The notes under the pieces were generated by a model that saw only the letters and a list, made by a program, of their open reading frames with translations, ran no database searches and was not told the origin of the DNA. Source: Paramicrobacterium agarici (GTDB lineage: Bacteria; Actinomycetota; Actinomycetes; Actinomycetales; Microbacteriaceae). Taken from it: a stretch of DNA of 64,000 nucleotides. Where the stretch lies: assembly GCF_002563955.1 (NCBI RefSeq), contig NZ_PDJE01000001.1:3038001-3102000 (forward strand), given 5' to 3'. A program made the position numbers and the translations under genes. This document shows positions 34,141-42,581 of the stretch, piece after piece (the first letter of the stretch is position 1; each line of letters begins with the position of its first letter).

Positions 34141-35334
34141 ATGGCAGGATCAGCAGCGTGGCCGCCGATTGCCAAGGAAACCCTGGCGTGGAAATCGTCA
34201 GTCGAACGCGCCCAGGTGTCGCGACGCGAGTGGGCATTAATCCACACACCATACGAGGCTTCGGTCACGCCCGAGGTCGCCCATCTCCCTGTGAGCGTAG
34301 AATCCGATATTTCGGCGGAGGCAAGCGAAGTCGAATCGATGATGTCGCGTTTCGACGCCGACTTCGGATCGGTCGTAGCGCCGTTCTCGTCGTTATTACT
34401 GCGCTCGGAGTCAGCATCGTCGTCAGAGATCGAGAAGCTTTCTGCGTCTGCTCAAGCGGTTGCCGAGGCCGAAATCGGCGAGAGGCAGCGCGGCAACGCG
34501 GCGCTTGTTGTTGCAAATGTGCACGCGATGCGCGCAGCCCTGTCCTTAGCCGACGACATCTCTCACGACACAATCATCACCATGCACCGGACCTTGCTTG
34601 ATGACACCGCGCCCGAACTGACCGGAGCCTATCGTCGTCAACAAGTCTGGATCGGTGGCGGCCCACAGAGTCCGCACCGCGCCTTGTTTGTTCCGCCCCA
34701 GGCGAAACGTGTTCAAGCGGCGATGGCTGACCTAGTCCGATTTGCTCGGCGTGCTGATGTCCAGGCGATCCCTCACATTGCTCTCGCACATGCTCAATTC
34801 GAGACGATCCACCCGTTTCTCGATGGGAATGGACGCACCGGCCGCGCCCTGGTGCAAGCGATGTTTCGTTCTCAGGGCGTCACGCAGCATGTCACCGTGC
34901 CTGTGTCCGCTGGCCTGCTGGCAGACACTGACGGGTACTTTGCTGCGCTCACCGCGTTCCGAGAAGGTGACATCGAGCCGATTATCCGCGCATTCTTGCA
35001 AGCCACCACACGCGGCATCTGGAATGGTCGGCGTCTCGCGAACGACATCAACGAGATCACCGCGCGATACAACGACTTGCTCTCAGGAATCCGTTCCGAC
35101 TCCGTAGCGCACCGAATTTCCGGCCTGTTGTTCCGGCAGCCCGTTGTAAATGTGAAGTCGGTCATCGCCGAGACCGGATCAGCGCCAGTGAATATCTATC
35201 GTGCTCTCGACTCGATGGCTGAACGCGGAGTGATTCGCGAAGCCACCTCGAAGCGCCGCAATCGCATCTGGGTCGCCGATGACATTATTGACGCGCTCGA
35301 CGCATTTGCCACGCGCTCGGGAAAACGTCGATGA
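34141..35334 (+). CDS. Fic-domain protein with C-terminal winged HTH
   Basis: 397 aa. The Fic core (about 95-300) contains HPFLDGNGRTGR (224-235), the complete HxFx(D/E)GNGRxxR active site of AMP-transferases. N-terminal to it SSEIEK (94-99) resembles the class II inhibition motif (S/T)xxxE(G/N), with the key E98 kept but Lys in place of Gly/Asn. Residues about 320-397 form a winged HTH (VNVKSVIAETGSAPVNIYRALDSMAERGVI). ATG 34141 follows GAGAGGAA. Codon use is less GC-biased than in the neighbours, suggesting transfer. Likely autoregulated AMPylator of unknown target; no separate antitoxin gene is seen. Confidence 0.9.
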   Translation: MAGSAAWPPIAKETLAWKSSVERAQVSRREWALIHTPYEASVTPEVAHLPVSVESDISAEASEVESMMSRFDADFGSVVAPFSSLLLRSESASSSEIEKLSASAQAVAEAEIGERQRGNAALVVANVHAMRAALSLADDISHDTIITMHRTLLDDTAPELTGAYRRQQVWIGGGPQSPHRALFVPPQAKRVQAAMADLVRFARRADVQAIPHIALAHAQFETIHPFLDGNGRTGRALVQAMFRSQGVTQHVTVPVSAGLLADTDGYFAALTAFREGDIEPIIRAFLQATTRGIWNGRRLANDINEITARYNDLLSGIRSDSVAHRISGLLFRQPVVNVKSVIAETGSAPVNIYRALDSMAERGVIREATSKRRNRIWVADDIIDALDAFATRSGKRR

Positions 35335-35359
35335 CGAACATGCGATGCTCCTCGCTCGG

Positions 35360-36595
35360 TCACAGTCCGACTAAACGGGCGAGTCCAGCTTCGTCCACGA
35401 TCGGGATGCTGTACTCGCGCGCTTTCTTCGCTTTGCCTGACAGCGAATCAGGGTCAGCGGCAGCGACGAGAGACACCTTCTTCGTCACGTTTGGATGGGT
35501 CTTGAAGCCTCGAGACTCGATGATCGCGCTCCACTCAGATCGGGGCCTACTCATCTCTCCGGTAAGCACAACCATGTCTTCCGGGCAAAGTGCGAACGCC
35601 TCCATCGCCGGCAATGGCGCCGTCATCGGAGTAGCAACTGCTGCCGGAGGAGTGGCAAGCGCATCGGCAACGGCTTCCACCGGAATCTCAAGAGCCCGAG
35701 CCACCTTCTCAAGCTCTCGTCGCTCGGCTTCTGTGACGATTCCGTCCATCCACGCGGCACTGACCAAGTCGTCGACATAGCCAACGTGCAACACCTCGGC
35801 TGCTCGGCGGTCTAGGCCGATCTCGTCGGCGAGAGCGACCAACATCCCAGCCTCGCTGACCGAAATCGAACGATCCAACAGGCATCGATCGAGCAGGGCA
35901 AGATATTCAGATTCCGCGCCAGGCTCGACGTCACGGTCGAGCCTGGCGGAGAGACGATTCAAGAAACTGGATTGCGGCTCGACAGGACCCTTACGTTGTT
36001 GCCAGAGCACACCTTTCGTGGGAAGCATCGGATAGGAATACGCGCCGCCGCTCCGTTCCCAATCTGCCCAGAACTGGTTCCAATCCGGCCACATGGCACT
36101 TTCTCTGCGGTACACCGCGAGAAGTTGAGCGGCCGCAAATGCATCATCCCCCGCGCGGTGAGCGCTTCCAAGAGGTATCCCAAACGACTCACAGGCGGCC
36201 GCAAGCGAGGCGGAACCACCGAGGCCAAAACTGTGGGCAAGCCGCATCGTGCAGAGCGAGGGTATCTGTGGGTGCAGCAGATACCCCGCGCGCTCAAACT
36301 CGGCCTGCAAAAACCGCAGGTCGAAGTTCACGTTATGGGCGACGAACACACGACCTTGCAGGAGTCCCGCAAGCTCCGGAACGATGTCTGCGAAGTCCGG
36401 CGCATCAAGAACATCAGAAGCTCGGATGCCGTGAATGCTCTGTGACCCAAGATCACGCTGCGGGTTAACGACGGTCTCCCACCGCCCGGACACCGTGCCG
36501 TCTGACTCAACGTGCACGACTCCGATTTCGATTACTCGATGGTGGTACGAAGGGAGAATCCCAGTGGTCTCGAAATCGACGACTGCGTATCCCAT
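35360..36595 (-). CDS. DEDDh 3'-5' exonuclease with TerB-like middle and C-terminal BRCT domain
   Basis: 411 aa. Residues 1-165 are a DnaQ-type exonuclease: VVDFETTG (D7, E9), HNVNFD (D92), HRAGDD (H146, D151). Residues 230-305 look like a TerB-type helical domain with acidic pairs (LADEIGLDRRAAEVLH; GIVTEAERRELEKVA). Residues 335-411 form a BRCT domain (DMVVLTGEMSRPRSEW; KKVSLVAAADPDSLSGKAKKARE) of the NAD-ligase type. Proteins of this make-up are scattered in actinobacteria and presumably act in DNA repair. It is convergent with the Fic gene (stop codons 25 bp apart) in the same lower-GC segment. Confidence 0.88.
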   Translation of the reverse strand: MGYAVVDFETTGILPSYHHRVIEIGVVHVESDGTVSGRWETVVNPQRDLGSQSIHGIRASDVLDAPDFADIVPELAGLLQGRVFVAHNVNFDLRFLQAEFERAGYLLHPQIPSLCTMRLAHSFGLGGSASLAAACESFGIPLGSAHRAGDDAFAAAQLLAVYRRESAMWPDWNQFWADWERSGGAYSYPMLPTKGVLWQQRKGPVEPQSSFLNRLSARLDRDVEPGAESEYLALLDRCLLDRSISVSEAGMLVALADEIGLDRRAAEVLHVGYVDDLVSAAWMDGIVTEAERRELEKVARALEIPVEAVADALATPPAAVATPMTAPLPAMEAFALCPEDMVVLTGEMSRPRSEWSAIIESRGFKTHPNVTKKVSLVAAADPDSLSGKAKKAREYSIPIVDEAGLARLVGL

Positions 36596-37219
36596 TCACA
36601 ACTCTTTCGTATCTGCCGACGAGTACGCGCCGAAGCGTTCTTCAACTCAACGCGTCACGAGATCAATTGTCCGAGACAACGCGTAACGGCAGATAGCCCA
36701 CGAACAGGGGTAACAAGCCGTCGTGATAGGACGTGCGTTGCCCACGTGCGTTCGCACTACGTCAGGGGCGACCGCTTCCCTCGAGAATCGTGATCGTGAC
36801 AATTTTCATGCCGATCACGAATTTCAGGGAAAGCAGTCCTTCCCTCGACATCGACCTTCCAGGTAGGCCTCGCTCTGATGCCCTACGAAACGATCTTTTC
36901 GACGTCACGAACGCGAAGCTTTCCTGACATTCATTGCGGCAAATAGCGCCTCACAGGTCTCACGATCATCAGTGCTCTTGAGACCAGGTTGCCCATCGTT
37001 TTCAGCGTGACCTTTCGGCCTGGCTCACAAGATTTGAACCTGCGACCCCTTGGGCCGCATCGACGGCATCAGCGTGGGGCCACTGGTCGTGCCCGTAATT
37101 GCTATAGGAGAAGCAGCTATGCATCTTCTGCCAGGTGCGGGATGCCGAGCACGGCGAAGGGATCATCATCTCGCGCGATGATATTCCTGCGGCGCGGCTC
37201 GTGCCTGCAGCAGTCGTGA
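36596..37219. other. Gene-free 624-bp stretch at the edge of the lower-GC segment
   Basis: No frame with good codon use or recognisable product. It holds a hairpin, TCGTGATCG (36788-36796) with CGATCACGA (36812-36820), and near the right end a tRNA-like fragment. This looks like leftover sequence from an integration or deletion event. Confidence 0.5.
37019..37053 (-). other. tRNA 3'-end-like fragment (possible attachment-site remnant)
   Basis: On the minus strand AAGGGGTC-GCAGG-TTCAAAT-CTTGT reads as a variable loop, T-stem, T-loop and T-stem of a tRNA; the T-stem pairs with wobbles. It resembles the 3' half of actinobacterial tRNA-Pro. No acceptor stem, D-arm or anticodon arm fits upstream, so it is not a working tRNA. 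Such 3' halves are left as att copies by tRNA-integrating elements. Confidence 0.4.
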
Positions 37220-37780
37220 TTACGCCAGCGTCGAGCGGAGAGTGTTCAGGGCGTCCGCAATGATGTCGGCGAGAGGCGTTTCGTCGTCGCGAGCGAGCCA
37301 CTCCTGCACCGAGACATAGAGCAGCGTCACGCTGGTTTCGGCCAGCAGCGCAGCTTGCGTTGCGGAGACACCGCGCGCAATCAGGGCGTCATGCACGACT
37401 TTGCCCACCGTCTCACGCTTCTGCAGGTCACGCTCCCGCAGGCCAGGGTCTGAACTTACGATCTCACGCCGCATCCGGAGTTCGTCGCGACGCCCCTCGA
37501 AGCGCGTCTCGGCGAACGTGCGGAGGCTCGTCATAATCAAATCGAGCGGTTCGTCGTCTGGCGCAGCATCCGCCAACATCTGGGCAGCTTCCGCCGGTAC
37601 GTCCTCTCCCCCGAAGACCACCTCGCGCTTATCGGCGAAGTACCGGTGAAAAGTGCGCGTACTGAGCCCAGCCCGCGCCGTGATCTCGGGAACCGTCGTC
37701 GCCGCAAAGCCTTGCTCGGCAAAGAGCTCGAAGGCCGCCTTCTCGAGCCTTCGGCGCGCGCCCGGTTCCCATCTGCTCAC
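37220..37780 (-). CDS. TetR-family repressor
   Basis: 186 aa. Residues 8-55 are the TetR HTH ([44 protein letters not shown]); the rest is the helical ligand and dimer domain. GTG start at 37780 lies six bases after TAGACT on the minus strand, so the mRNA is likely leaderless, and the first of two perfect operators covers its -35 region. Divergent from the dehydrogenase-like gene it should control. Confidence 0.92.
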   Translation of the reverse strand: MSRWEPGARRRLEKAAFELFAEQGFAATTVPEITARAGLSTRTFHRYFADKREVVFGGEDVPAEAAQMLADAAPDDEPLDLIMTSLRTFAETRFEGRRDELRMRREIVSSDPGLRERDLQKRETVGKVVHDALIARGVSATQAALLAETSVTLLYVSVQEWLARDDETPLADIIADALNTLRSTLA

Positions 37781-37786
37781 GTCTTC

Positions 37787-37792
37787 AGTCTA
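37787..37792 (-). promoter_or_regulatory. -10 box TAGACT of a leaderless tetR promoter
   Basis: TAGACT, six bases, GTG at 37780 on the minus strand. Operator 1 begins three bases upstream of it. Confidence 0.5.
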
Positions 37793-37794
37793 AA

Positions 37795-37845
37795 TGATGA
37801 CATGGCGTGTCATCAGGCGTACAGTGATGACACGTCATGTCATCA
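37795..37845. promoter_or_regulatory. Two TetR operators in tandem
   Basis: TGATGACA-N5-TGTCATCA occurs twice, at 37795-37815 and 37825-37845. Arms are identical in both; only the five central bases differ. Centres are 30 bp apart, about three helical turns, so two dimers would sit on one face and shut both divergent promoters. Confidence 0.8.
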
Positions 37846-37860
37846 ACCGAGGAGCAGACA

Positions 37861-38895
37861 ATGAGCAACGACGTATGGATTGTGGGCGGCGCAGGCCGAA
37901 GCGGACGACACATCGCGACACAGCTGCGGCAGCGCGGCATCGAGCCGGTGCTCGTCGGACGGAACGCCGATCGCCTGGCCGAAGCGGCGAAGGACGGCGA
38001 GCGAACGGTCGTGGCCCACTCGATCGATGAGATTGTCGCAGAGGTGCGGCGACAGCATCCTGCCGTCGTGATCAACACAGTCGCACCGTTCGCCGAGACA
38101 GCCGCGGAACTCGTGTCGACGGGCGCGCACTATATCGACATCGCCAACGATATGGGTGCGATCTCGGGACTACTCGACCGCAACGAGAAACTTTCCGCGC
38201 GCGGACAAACTGCCGTGACCGGCGCCGGGTTCGGCGTGACAGGGACCGAGAGCATCCTCGTGAAGCTCCTCGAAGGTCGCCCGACACCTGCACGGGTTCG
38301 CGTCGACATGCTGCCGTCACTGGAGACCGAGGCAGGAACGGTCGGCGAATCGCTCGCCGCGTCTCTCATCACCGGGTTGGCGTACCGCGACCCGCGGGGC
38401 AGCCGGTTCGGGAGGAATCTCATGCGGCTCGTCCTGCCGGACGGATCGGAGGTGTCGACGGCGAGCATGCCTCTCGGCGACCTAGCGGCCGCGCGCCACG
38501 TCAGCAAGGCGCCCACCGTGATCGCTGCCTCGAGCATGGCACCCACCGGACCGATCCGTTTTGTCGCGCCACTCGCATCGACTCTGCTGGCTGTGCGGCC
38601 GCTTCAGGAGTTCGCCCAGCGCCAGCTGGCGCGCGTGACCGTCAAGGCACAGCCGCGCCCTCGGGAGTACTCGTGGGCGCACGCACACGTTGAGTGGGAT
38701 GACGGCAGCGTGCGCGACGGCTGGCTGCGCATCGGCGATGCGTCGACGTTCACGGGCACGGTGCCGGCGGAGGTCGCTCGCCGTCTGCTCGAGGGCGACG
38801 GGCGCGCGGGTGCGTTCACGCCGGCGTCACTCTTCGGCACCGACCTGGCCGAGGCGTGCGGCGCCGAGTACCTGCCGGGGCTCGTTGCCGCGTGA
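37861..38895 (+). CDS. Saccharopine dehydrogenase-like NAD(P)-binding protein
   Basis: 344 aa. N-terminal Rossmann fold (DVWIVGGAGRSGRHIATQLRQRG, residues 4-26) of the saccharopine-dehydrogenase NADP-binding family, followed by a long catalytic or dimer part of unknown specificity (AHYIDIANDMGAISGLL near 97-113). GAGGAG precedes ATG 37861. Controlled by the divergent TetR through two operators. Relatives act on lysine intermediates, lipids or homospermidine, so the substrate cannot be given. Confidence 0.8.
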   Translation: MSNDVWIVGGAGRSGRHIATQLRQRGIEPVLVGRNADRLAEAAKDGERTVVAHSIDEIVAEVRRQHPAVVINTVAPFAETAAELVSTGAHYIDIANDMGAISGLLDRNEKLSARGQTAVTGAGFGVTGTESILVKLLEGRPTPARVRVDMLPSLETEAGTVGESLAASLITGLAYRDPRGSRFGRNLMRLVLPDGSEVSTASMPLGDLAAARHVSKAPTVIAASSMAPTGPIRFVAPLASTLLAVRPLQEFAQRQLARVTVKAQPRPREYSWAHAHVEWDDGSVRDGWLRIGDASTFTGTVPAEVARRLLEGDGRAGAFTPASLFGTDLAEACGAEYLPGLVAA

Positions 38896-38958
38896 GCGCC
38901 GCGGACTTCTGACCCGTCACGTCGCGTCACAACTCGGGTCGGAGACGCAGCGGCACAA

Positions 38959-38964
38959 TACAAT
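38959..38964 (+). promoter_or_regulatory. -10 box TACAAT of a leaderless promoter
   Basis: TACAAT, then six bases, then the GTG start at 38971 of the fused hydrolase-deaminase gene. No ribosome site is seen. Confidence 0.6.
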
Positions 38965-38970
38965 GAGCGA

Positions 38971-41900
38971 GTGCCGCGCCCCGACGATTCTGCTCCAGCA
39001 TCCCCCACCGAGCACCAGGCAGAGGCCGCGTCAATTCTTGCGGCGGTGAATCGGATCACGAATCGACTGATCGCCGGCACGCGGTTCGCGATTCTCGGCG
39101 GAGCAGACACGGCGAGGGCGCTGCGGGCGATTCTGCACGGCATGGGCGGACACACGGTCTCCCCCGCGCAGTGCGAGATCGTGGTTCTTCTGGGTGGCCT
39201 CACCGATGCAGAGCATGCGGAGATTCGCTCATGGCTGCTCGCTGAATACGCCAAGGATGACGACGGTGCTTCTCGACTGCCGATCGTCGTCGATCACGCC
39301 GGGGTCTTGAGTGCCGGGGCGTCAGAGCCCGCGGACCTTCTTGGTGACAGCGAGCGCGTGCTCCCCGAAGGCCTCCGGGCCGTGCGGGCAGCACGTGGCG
39401 AGATCGTCGTCATCGACACCGAGAGCCTGCAGAAACCGCCGCAGCGCCAGGCATCTGCGCACGAGGACTATCTCGCCGAACGCGGCCTGAGCCGCATCGA
39501 CTGGGCGGCGACAGCGATGCCCGTCACGCGCAAGTTGGCATCACAGCTTGCGGCCACCGGCGCTGTGCGCGGAGTGCGCATCGGAATCGTGCTGGTGCTT
39601 GAGCCGAAGACGGCAGTTCTCGCGATCGAGCTGGCCCGCGCGGGCGCGGACGTGCGCGTGTTCGCGCCGGCGAACGAGGTCGATCCCGAAGCTGCGGCGG
39701 CGCTTCGCACGCGCGGGATCGTCGTGCTGGGCTCCCCCGACGCGACAGAAGAGGACGACGCGAAGCAGGCCCTGGACCTCGTGCGATGGCATCCGGACCT
39801 GCTGATCGACGACGGCGCCCACCTCATTCGCCTCGTGCACGAGCAACCAGATGCCCTGGAACAGCTGCGTGGCGCCGCCGAGGAGACCACGAGCGGCGTG
39901 CGGCCGCTGCGTGAGATGGATGCTGCAGAAAAGCTCGCCGTTCCCGTGGTCCCCGTGAACGACGCTCGCGTCAAGACGCTGTTCGATAACCGGTACGGCA
40001 CCGGACAGACGTGCGCGTTCGCGATCGTCGACCTGCTCGAGGAGGCACACTCGCGCAGGATCAGCGCGTGCGATCCGCTCATCGCGACGTGGCTCGTGGT
40101 CGGCTACGGACCCGTCGGCGAAGGCGTCTGCCGGCACGCCCGTGCACTCGGCGCCCGCGTGATCGTCGCGGAGATCGATCCCGTGCGCGCTCTTGCCGCC
40201 GAGGTCGACGGTTTCGAGGTGATGCCGGCGGAACACGGCGCACGAGAAGCGGACATCGTGGTGTCGGCAACGGGGGTGCGCGGCACGATCCATGAGCAGC
40301 TGATCAGCGCCGCTAGCAACGGCACGATCTTCGCCGTCGCGGGCGGCACGGATGGCGAACTCGAGGCGCCGCACGCGACGTGGACCGACCGTGGACCGCA
40401 GATCAGCGAGGTTGCGCTCGGCGAGCGCCAGGTGATTGTGCTCGCGCACGGGCACGGCGTGAACTACACAGCATCCGGTGGCAACCCCATCGAGATCATG
40501 GACCTCTCGTTCGCCGCGCAGCTTGCCGCGGTCGAGCAGCTCGTCGCGGCGGGGGTTCTCACGGACCCATCCGCGCTCGCACCCGGTTTGCACCCGCTCG
40601 ACCCTGAGCGCGAGAACGATATCGCTCACCTCGCGCTCGCCGCGCGGCATGGCGCCGCAGCATCCGGGCATTCTGCCCCCGTGTCTCGCGTGGCGGCGAC
40701 GGGTTCCGAGCCCAGCCGCTACTCACGAGACGCCGCGCCCACGGTGCTGCAGACGGATGACGCCGCTCACGCCACCGTCACGGTGTACAGCGCGCCGCTC
40801 GTGATCCCGGTGACGGCACCGCGCATTCGCGACGGCGCTGTCGCCGTGCGCGGCGAGCGGATTCTGCACGTCGGCGAGCGCCAGTGGGTGCTGCAGTCGC
40901 TGCGCGATGCCGGGATCGACTTCGTCGAAGAGCACTGGGACGGGGTGATCACACCGGGGCTCGTCAACGCGCACACGCACCTGCAGTACACGCGCATGGC
41001 CGACGTCGCCACACGGCGATACAACGGCTTCGACGACTGGGCCGCGGCATTCGACCGGGTGTACGACAGCGACGGCGCACGGCACGACTGGAGCGCGGCC
41101 GCCGCCGAGGGTGCGCGGCTCGCCGTGGCGTCGGGGACGACAGCCCTGGCCGACGTCGTGACCGACCGCGAGGCGGTGTCGGCGCTGCACGACGCCGGCC
41201 TGCACGGCATCGCCTACTGGGAAGTCATGGGCTGGAGTAACGCCGACTGGCGCGCCCACGGACGCGACGCCGCGATCGCCGACCTCGACAGCATGCCCGC
41301 CACCCCGGGCGTCGGCGTCTCACCGCACGCGCCGTATTCGCTCGAGGTGCAGCCTCTTCTCGACATTCCCGATGTGGTGCGCAACCGCGGCATGCGGCTG
41401 CACATCCACCTCGCCGAAGCGCACTTCGAGAACGAGAATGTCTCGAGCGACGACGCGTGGGTGGGCCTGAACGCCGAGAGCTTCAGAGCGCTGCGCAGCC
41501 GCGGCGTCGGTGTCAGTTCGACGCAGTTCGTCGATCAGCTCGGCGTGCTCGGCCCCGACTGCCATATCGCCCACGGCATCTACATGACCGCCCGCGACCG
41601 TTCGCTGCTGCGCGCACGCGGAACCTCCGTCGCACTCTGCCCGCGCTCGAACGACGTGATCGGGCTCGACGCACCGCCCGTCGCGGCATACCTGCGCGAG
41701 GGAAATCTCATCTGCGTCGGCACTGACTCGCTCTCGTCATCGCCGAGCCTCGACCCGCTCGCAGACGTGGCGCACCTGCACAGAATCGCGCGCGAACAAG
41801 GCTATGCCGACGACGATCTGCACCAGCGGCTCTTCCACGCCGCGACACTCGGCGGAGCGCACGCCCTCGGCCTCAGCGCCGGACCGCAGCGCATCGGGCA

Positions 41901-42060
41901 GCTCGCCGTCGGCGCCCTCGCGGACCTCGCGTTCTTCGCCGTGAGCGACACGTCGCCGCGAGCAGCACTGGCCGAGCTCGTCGAGGCCGGAGCCGGAACA
42001 TGCCGGCGCACGATCGTCGCCGGCGAGACCGTCTTTCGCAGAGAGGAACAGTCGGCATGA
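38971..42060 (+). CDS. Fusion of S-adenosylhomocysteine hydrolase-like protein and amidohydrolase (adenosine/SAH deaminase-like)
   Basis: 1029 aa in one frame. Residues about 180-550 align by eye with AdoHcy hydrolase: EETTSGVRPLREM, PVNDARVKTLFDNRYGTGQT (keeping the Lys and Asp of the active site), and the NAD-binding VVGYGPVGEGVCRHARALGARV; the usual C-terminal KPxxYRY is missing and the N-terminal 170 residues do not look like standard AhcY. Residues about 600-1029 are an amidohydrolase of the MtaD/5'-deoxyadenosine deaminase group: HTH at 668-670, HIHLAEA, GVGVSPHAPYS, and GTDSLSSSPSLD. A plausible role is joint removal of SAH or adenosine to inosine and homocysteine. GTG start is probably leaderless. 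The cupin gene overlaps its end by 4 bp. Confidence 0.85.
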   Translation: MPRPDDSAPASPTEHQAEAASILAAVNRITNRLIAGTRFAILGGADTARALRAILHGMGGHTVSPAQCEIVVLLGGLTDAEHAEIRSWLLAEYAKDDDGASRLPIVVDHAGVLSAGASEPADLLGDSERVLPEGLRAVRAARGEIVVIDTESLQKPPQRQASAHEDYLAERGLSRIDWAATAMPVTRKLASQLAATGAVRGVRIGIVLVLEPKTAVLAIELARAGADVRVFAPANEVDPEAAAALRTRGIVVLGSPDATEEDDAKQALDLVRWHPDLLIDDGAHLIRLVHEQPDALEQLRGAAEETTSGVRPLREMDAAEKLAVPVVPVNDARVKTLFDNRYGTGQTCAFAIVDLLEEAHSRRISACDPLIATWLVVGYGPVGEGVCRHARALGARVIVAEIDPVRALAAEVDGFEVMPAEHGAREADIVVSATGVRGTIHEQLISAASNGTIFAVAGGTDGELEAPHATWTDRGPQISEVALGERQVIVLAHGHGVNYTASGGNPIEIMDLSFAAQLAAVEQLVAAGVLTDPSALAPGLHPLDPERENDIAHLALAARHGAAASGHSAPVSRVAATGSEPSRYSRDAAPTVLQTDDAAHATVTVYSAPLVIPVTAPRIRDGAVAVRGERILHVGERQWVLQSLRDAGIDFVEEHWDGVITPGLVNAHTHLQYTRMADVATRRYNGFDDWAAAFDRVYDSDGARHDWSAAAAEGARLAVASGTTALADVVTDREAVSALHDAGLHGIAYWEVMGWSNADWRAHGRDAAIADLDSMPATPGVGVSPHAPYSLEVQPLLDIPDVVRNRGMRLHIHLAEAHFENENVSSDDAWVGLNAESFRALRSRGVGVSSTQFVDQLGVLGPDCHIAHGIYMTARDRSLLRARGTSVALCPRSNDVIGLDAPPVAAYLREGNLICVGTDSLSSSPSLDPLADVAHLHRIAREQGYADDDLHQRLFHAATLGGAHALGLSAGPQRIGQLAVGALADLAFFAVSDTSPRAALAELVEAGAGTCRRTIVAGETVFRREEQSA

Positions 42061-42479
42061 CGTACGACGCCATTCGCGAGCTGTCGCTTGAACAGCATCC
42101 TGAGGGCGGCTGGTTCCGCCGAACCTACACGGCCGCCGACGCGCTGGCCACACCCGGCGGGGAGCGCCCCGCTGCGACGCTCATTCACTTCTGGCTGCCT
42201 GCAGGAGAGCACTCGCGCTGGCACGTCGTCGCCTCGGACGAGATCTGGATGTGGCACGGCCCCGGCTCCCTGCGACTCGAGCTTGGCGGAACGAGTGACC
42301 AGCCGCGCGACACGGGCGACGGCGGACTGCTCGCCGCACCCGGAACGGTCGGCGCGACACAGCAGCTGATCGTTCCAGGCGGATGCTGGCAGCGCACGGT
42401 TCCGGGCGACGACGACGTGCTCGTGAGCTGCCTCGTGACGCCCGGCTTCGACTTTGCCGATTGGCGCCTCGCCGACTGA
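42057..42479 (+). CDS. Cupin-fold protein, DUF985 family
   Basis: 140 aa. LSLEQHPEGGWFRRTY (9-24) and LIHFWLPAGEHSRWHVVASDEIWMWHGPGSL (about 43-73) are blocks of the DUF985/Cupin_5 family; VPGGCWQRT is the second cupin strand pair. Some members bind metal; no activity is established. Start ATG in a 4-bp overlap with the fused hydrolase gene implies a shared transcript. The longer frame from 42000 is inside that gene. Confidence 0.85.
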   Translation: MTYDAIRELSLEQHPEGGWFRRTYTAADALATPGGERPAATLIHFWLPAGEHSRWHVVASDEIWMWHGPGSLRLELGGTSDQPRDTGDGGLLAAPGTVGATQQLIVPGGCWQRTVPGDDDVLVSCLVTPGFDFADWRLAD

Positions 42480-42581
42480 CCGAGCAACAATTCGTCATTC
42501 CCGCGCGCGAGCGTGCCCGCGACGATAGTCTTTCTCGGTGGCGCGGCATCCCGAACGCGCCCCGTCCCCGAGGAGCCCTCC

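Noticed and set aside
34141-36595. Fic gene and exonuclease as a toxin-antitoxin pair
   Set aside because: They are convergent, each has enzyme motifs, and neither looks like a FiTA or Phd-type antitoxin.
37019-37095. Intact tRNA gene on the minus strand
   Set aside because: Only the variable loop and T-arm fit; no acceptor, D-arm or anticodon stem can be formed upstream.
36989-37219. 76-codon plus-strand frame containing DLNLRPLGPH
   Set aside because: This is a translation of the tRNA-like fragment on the opposite strand, a common source of false small proteins.
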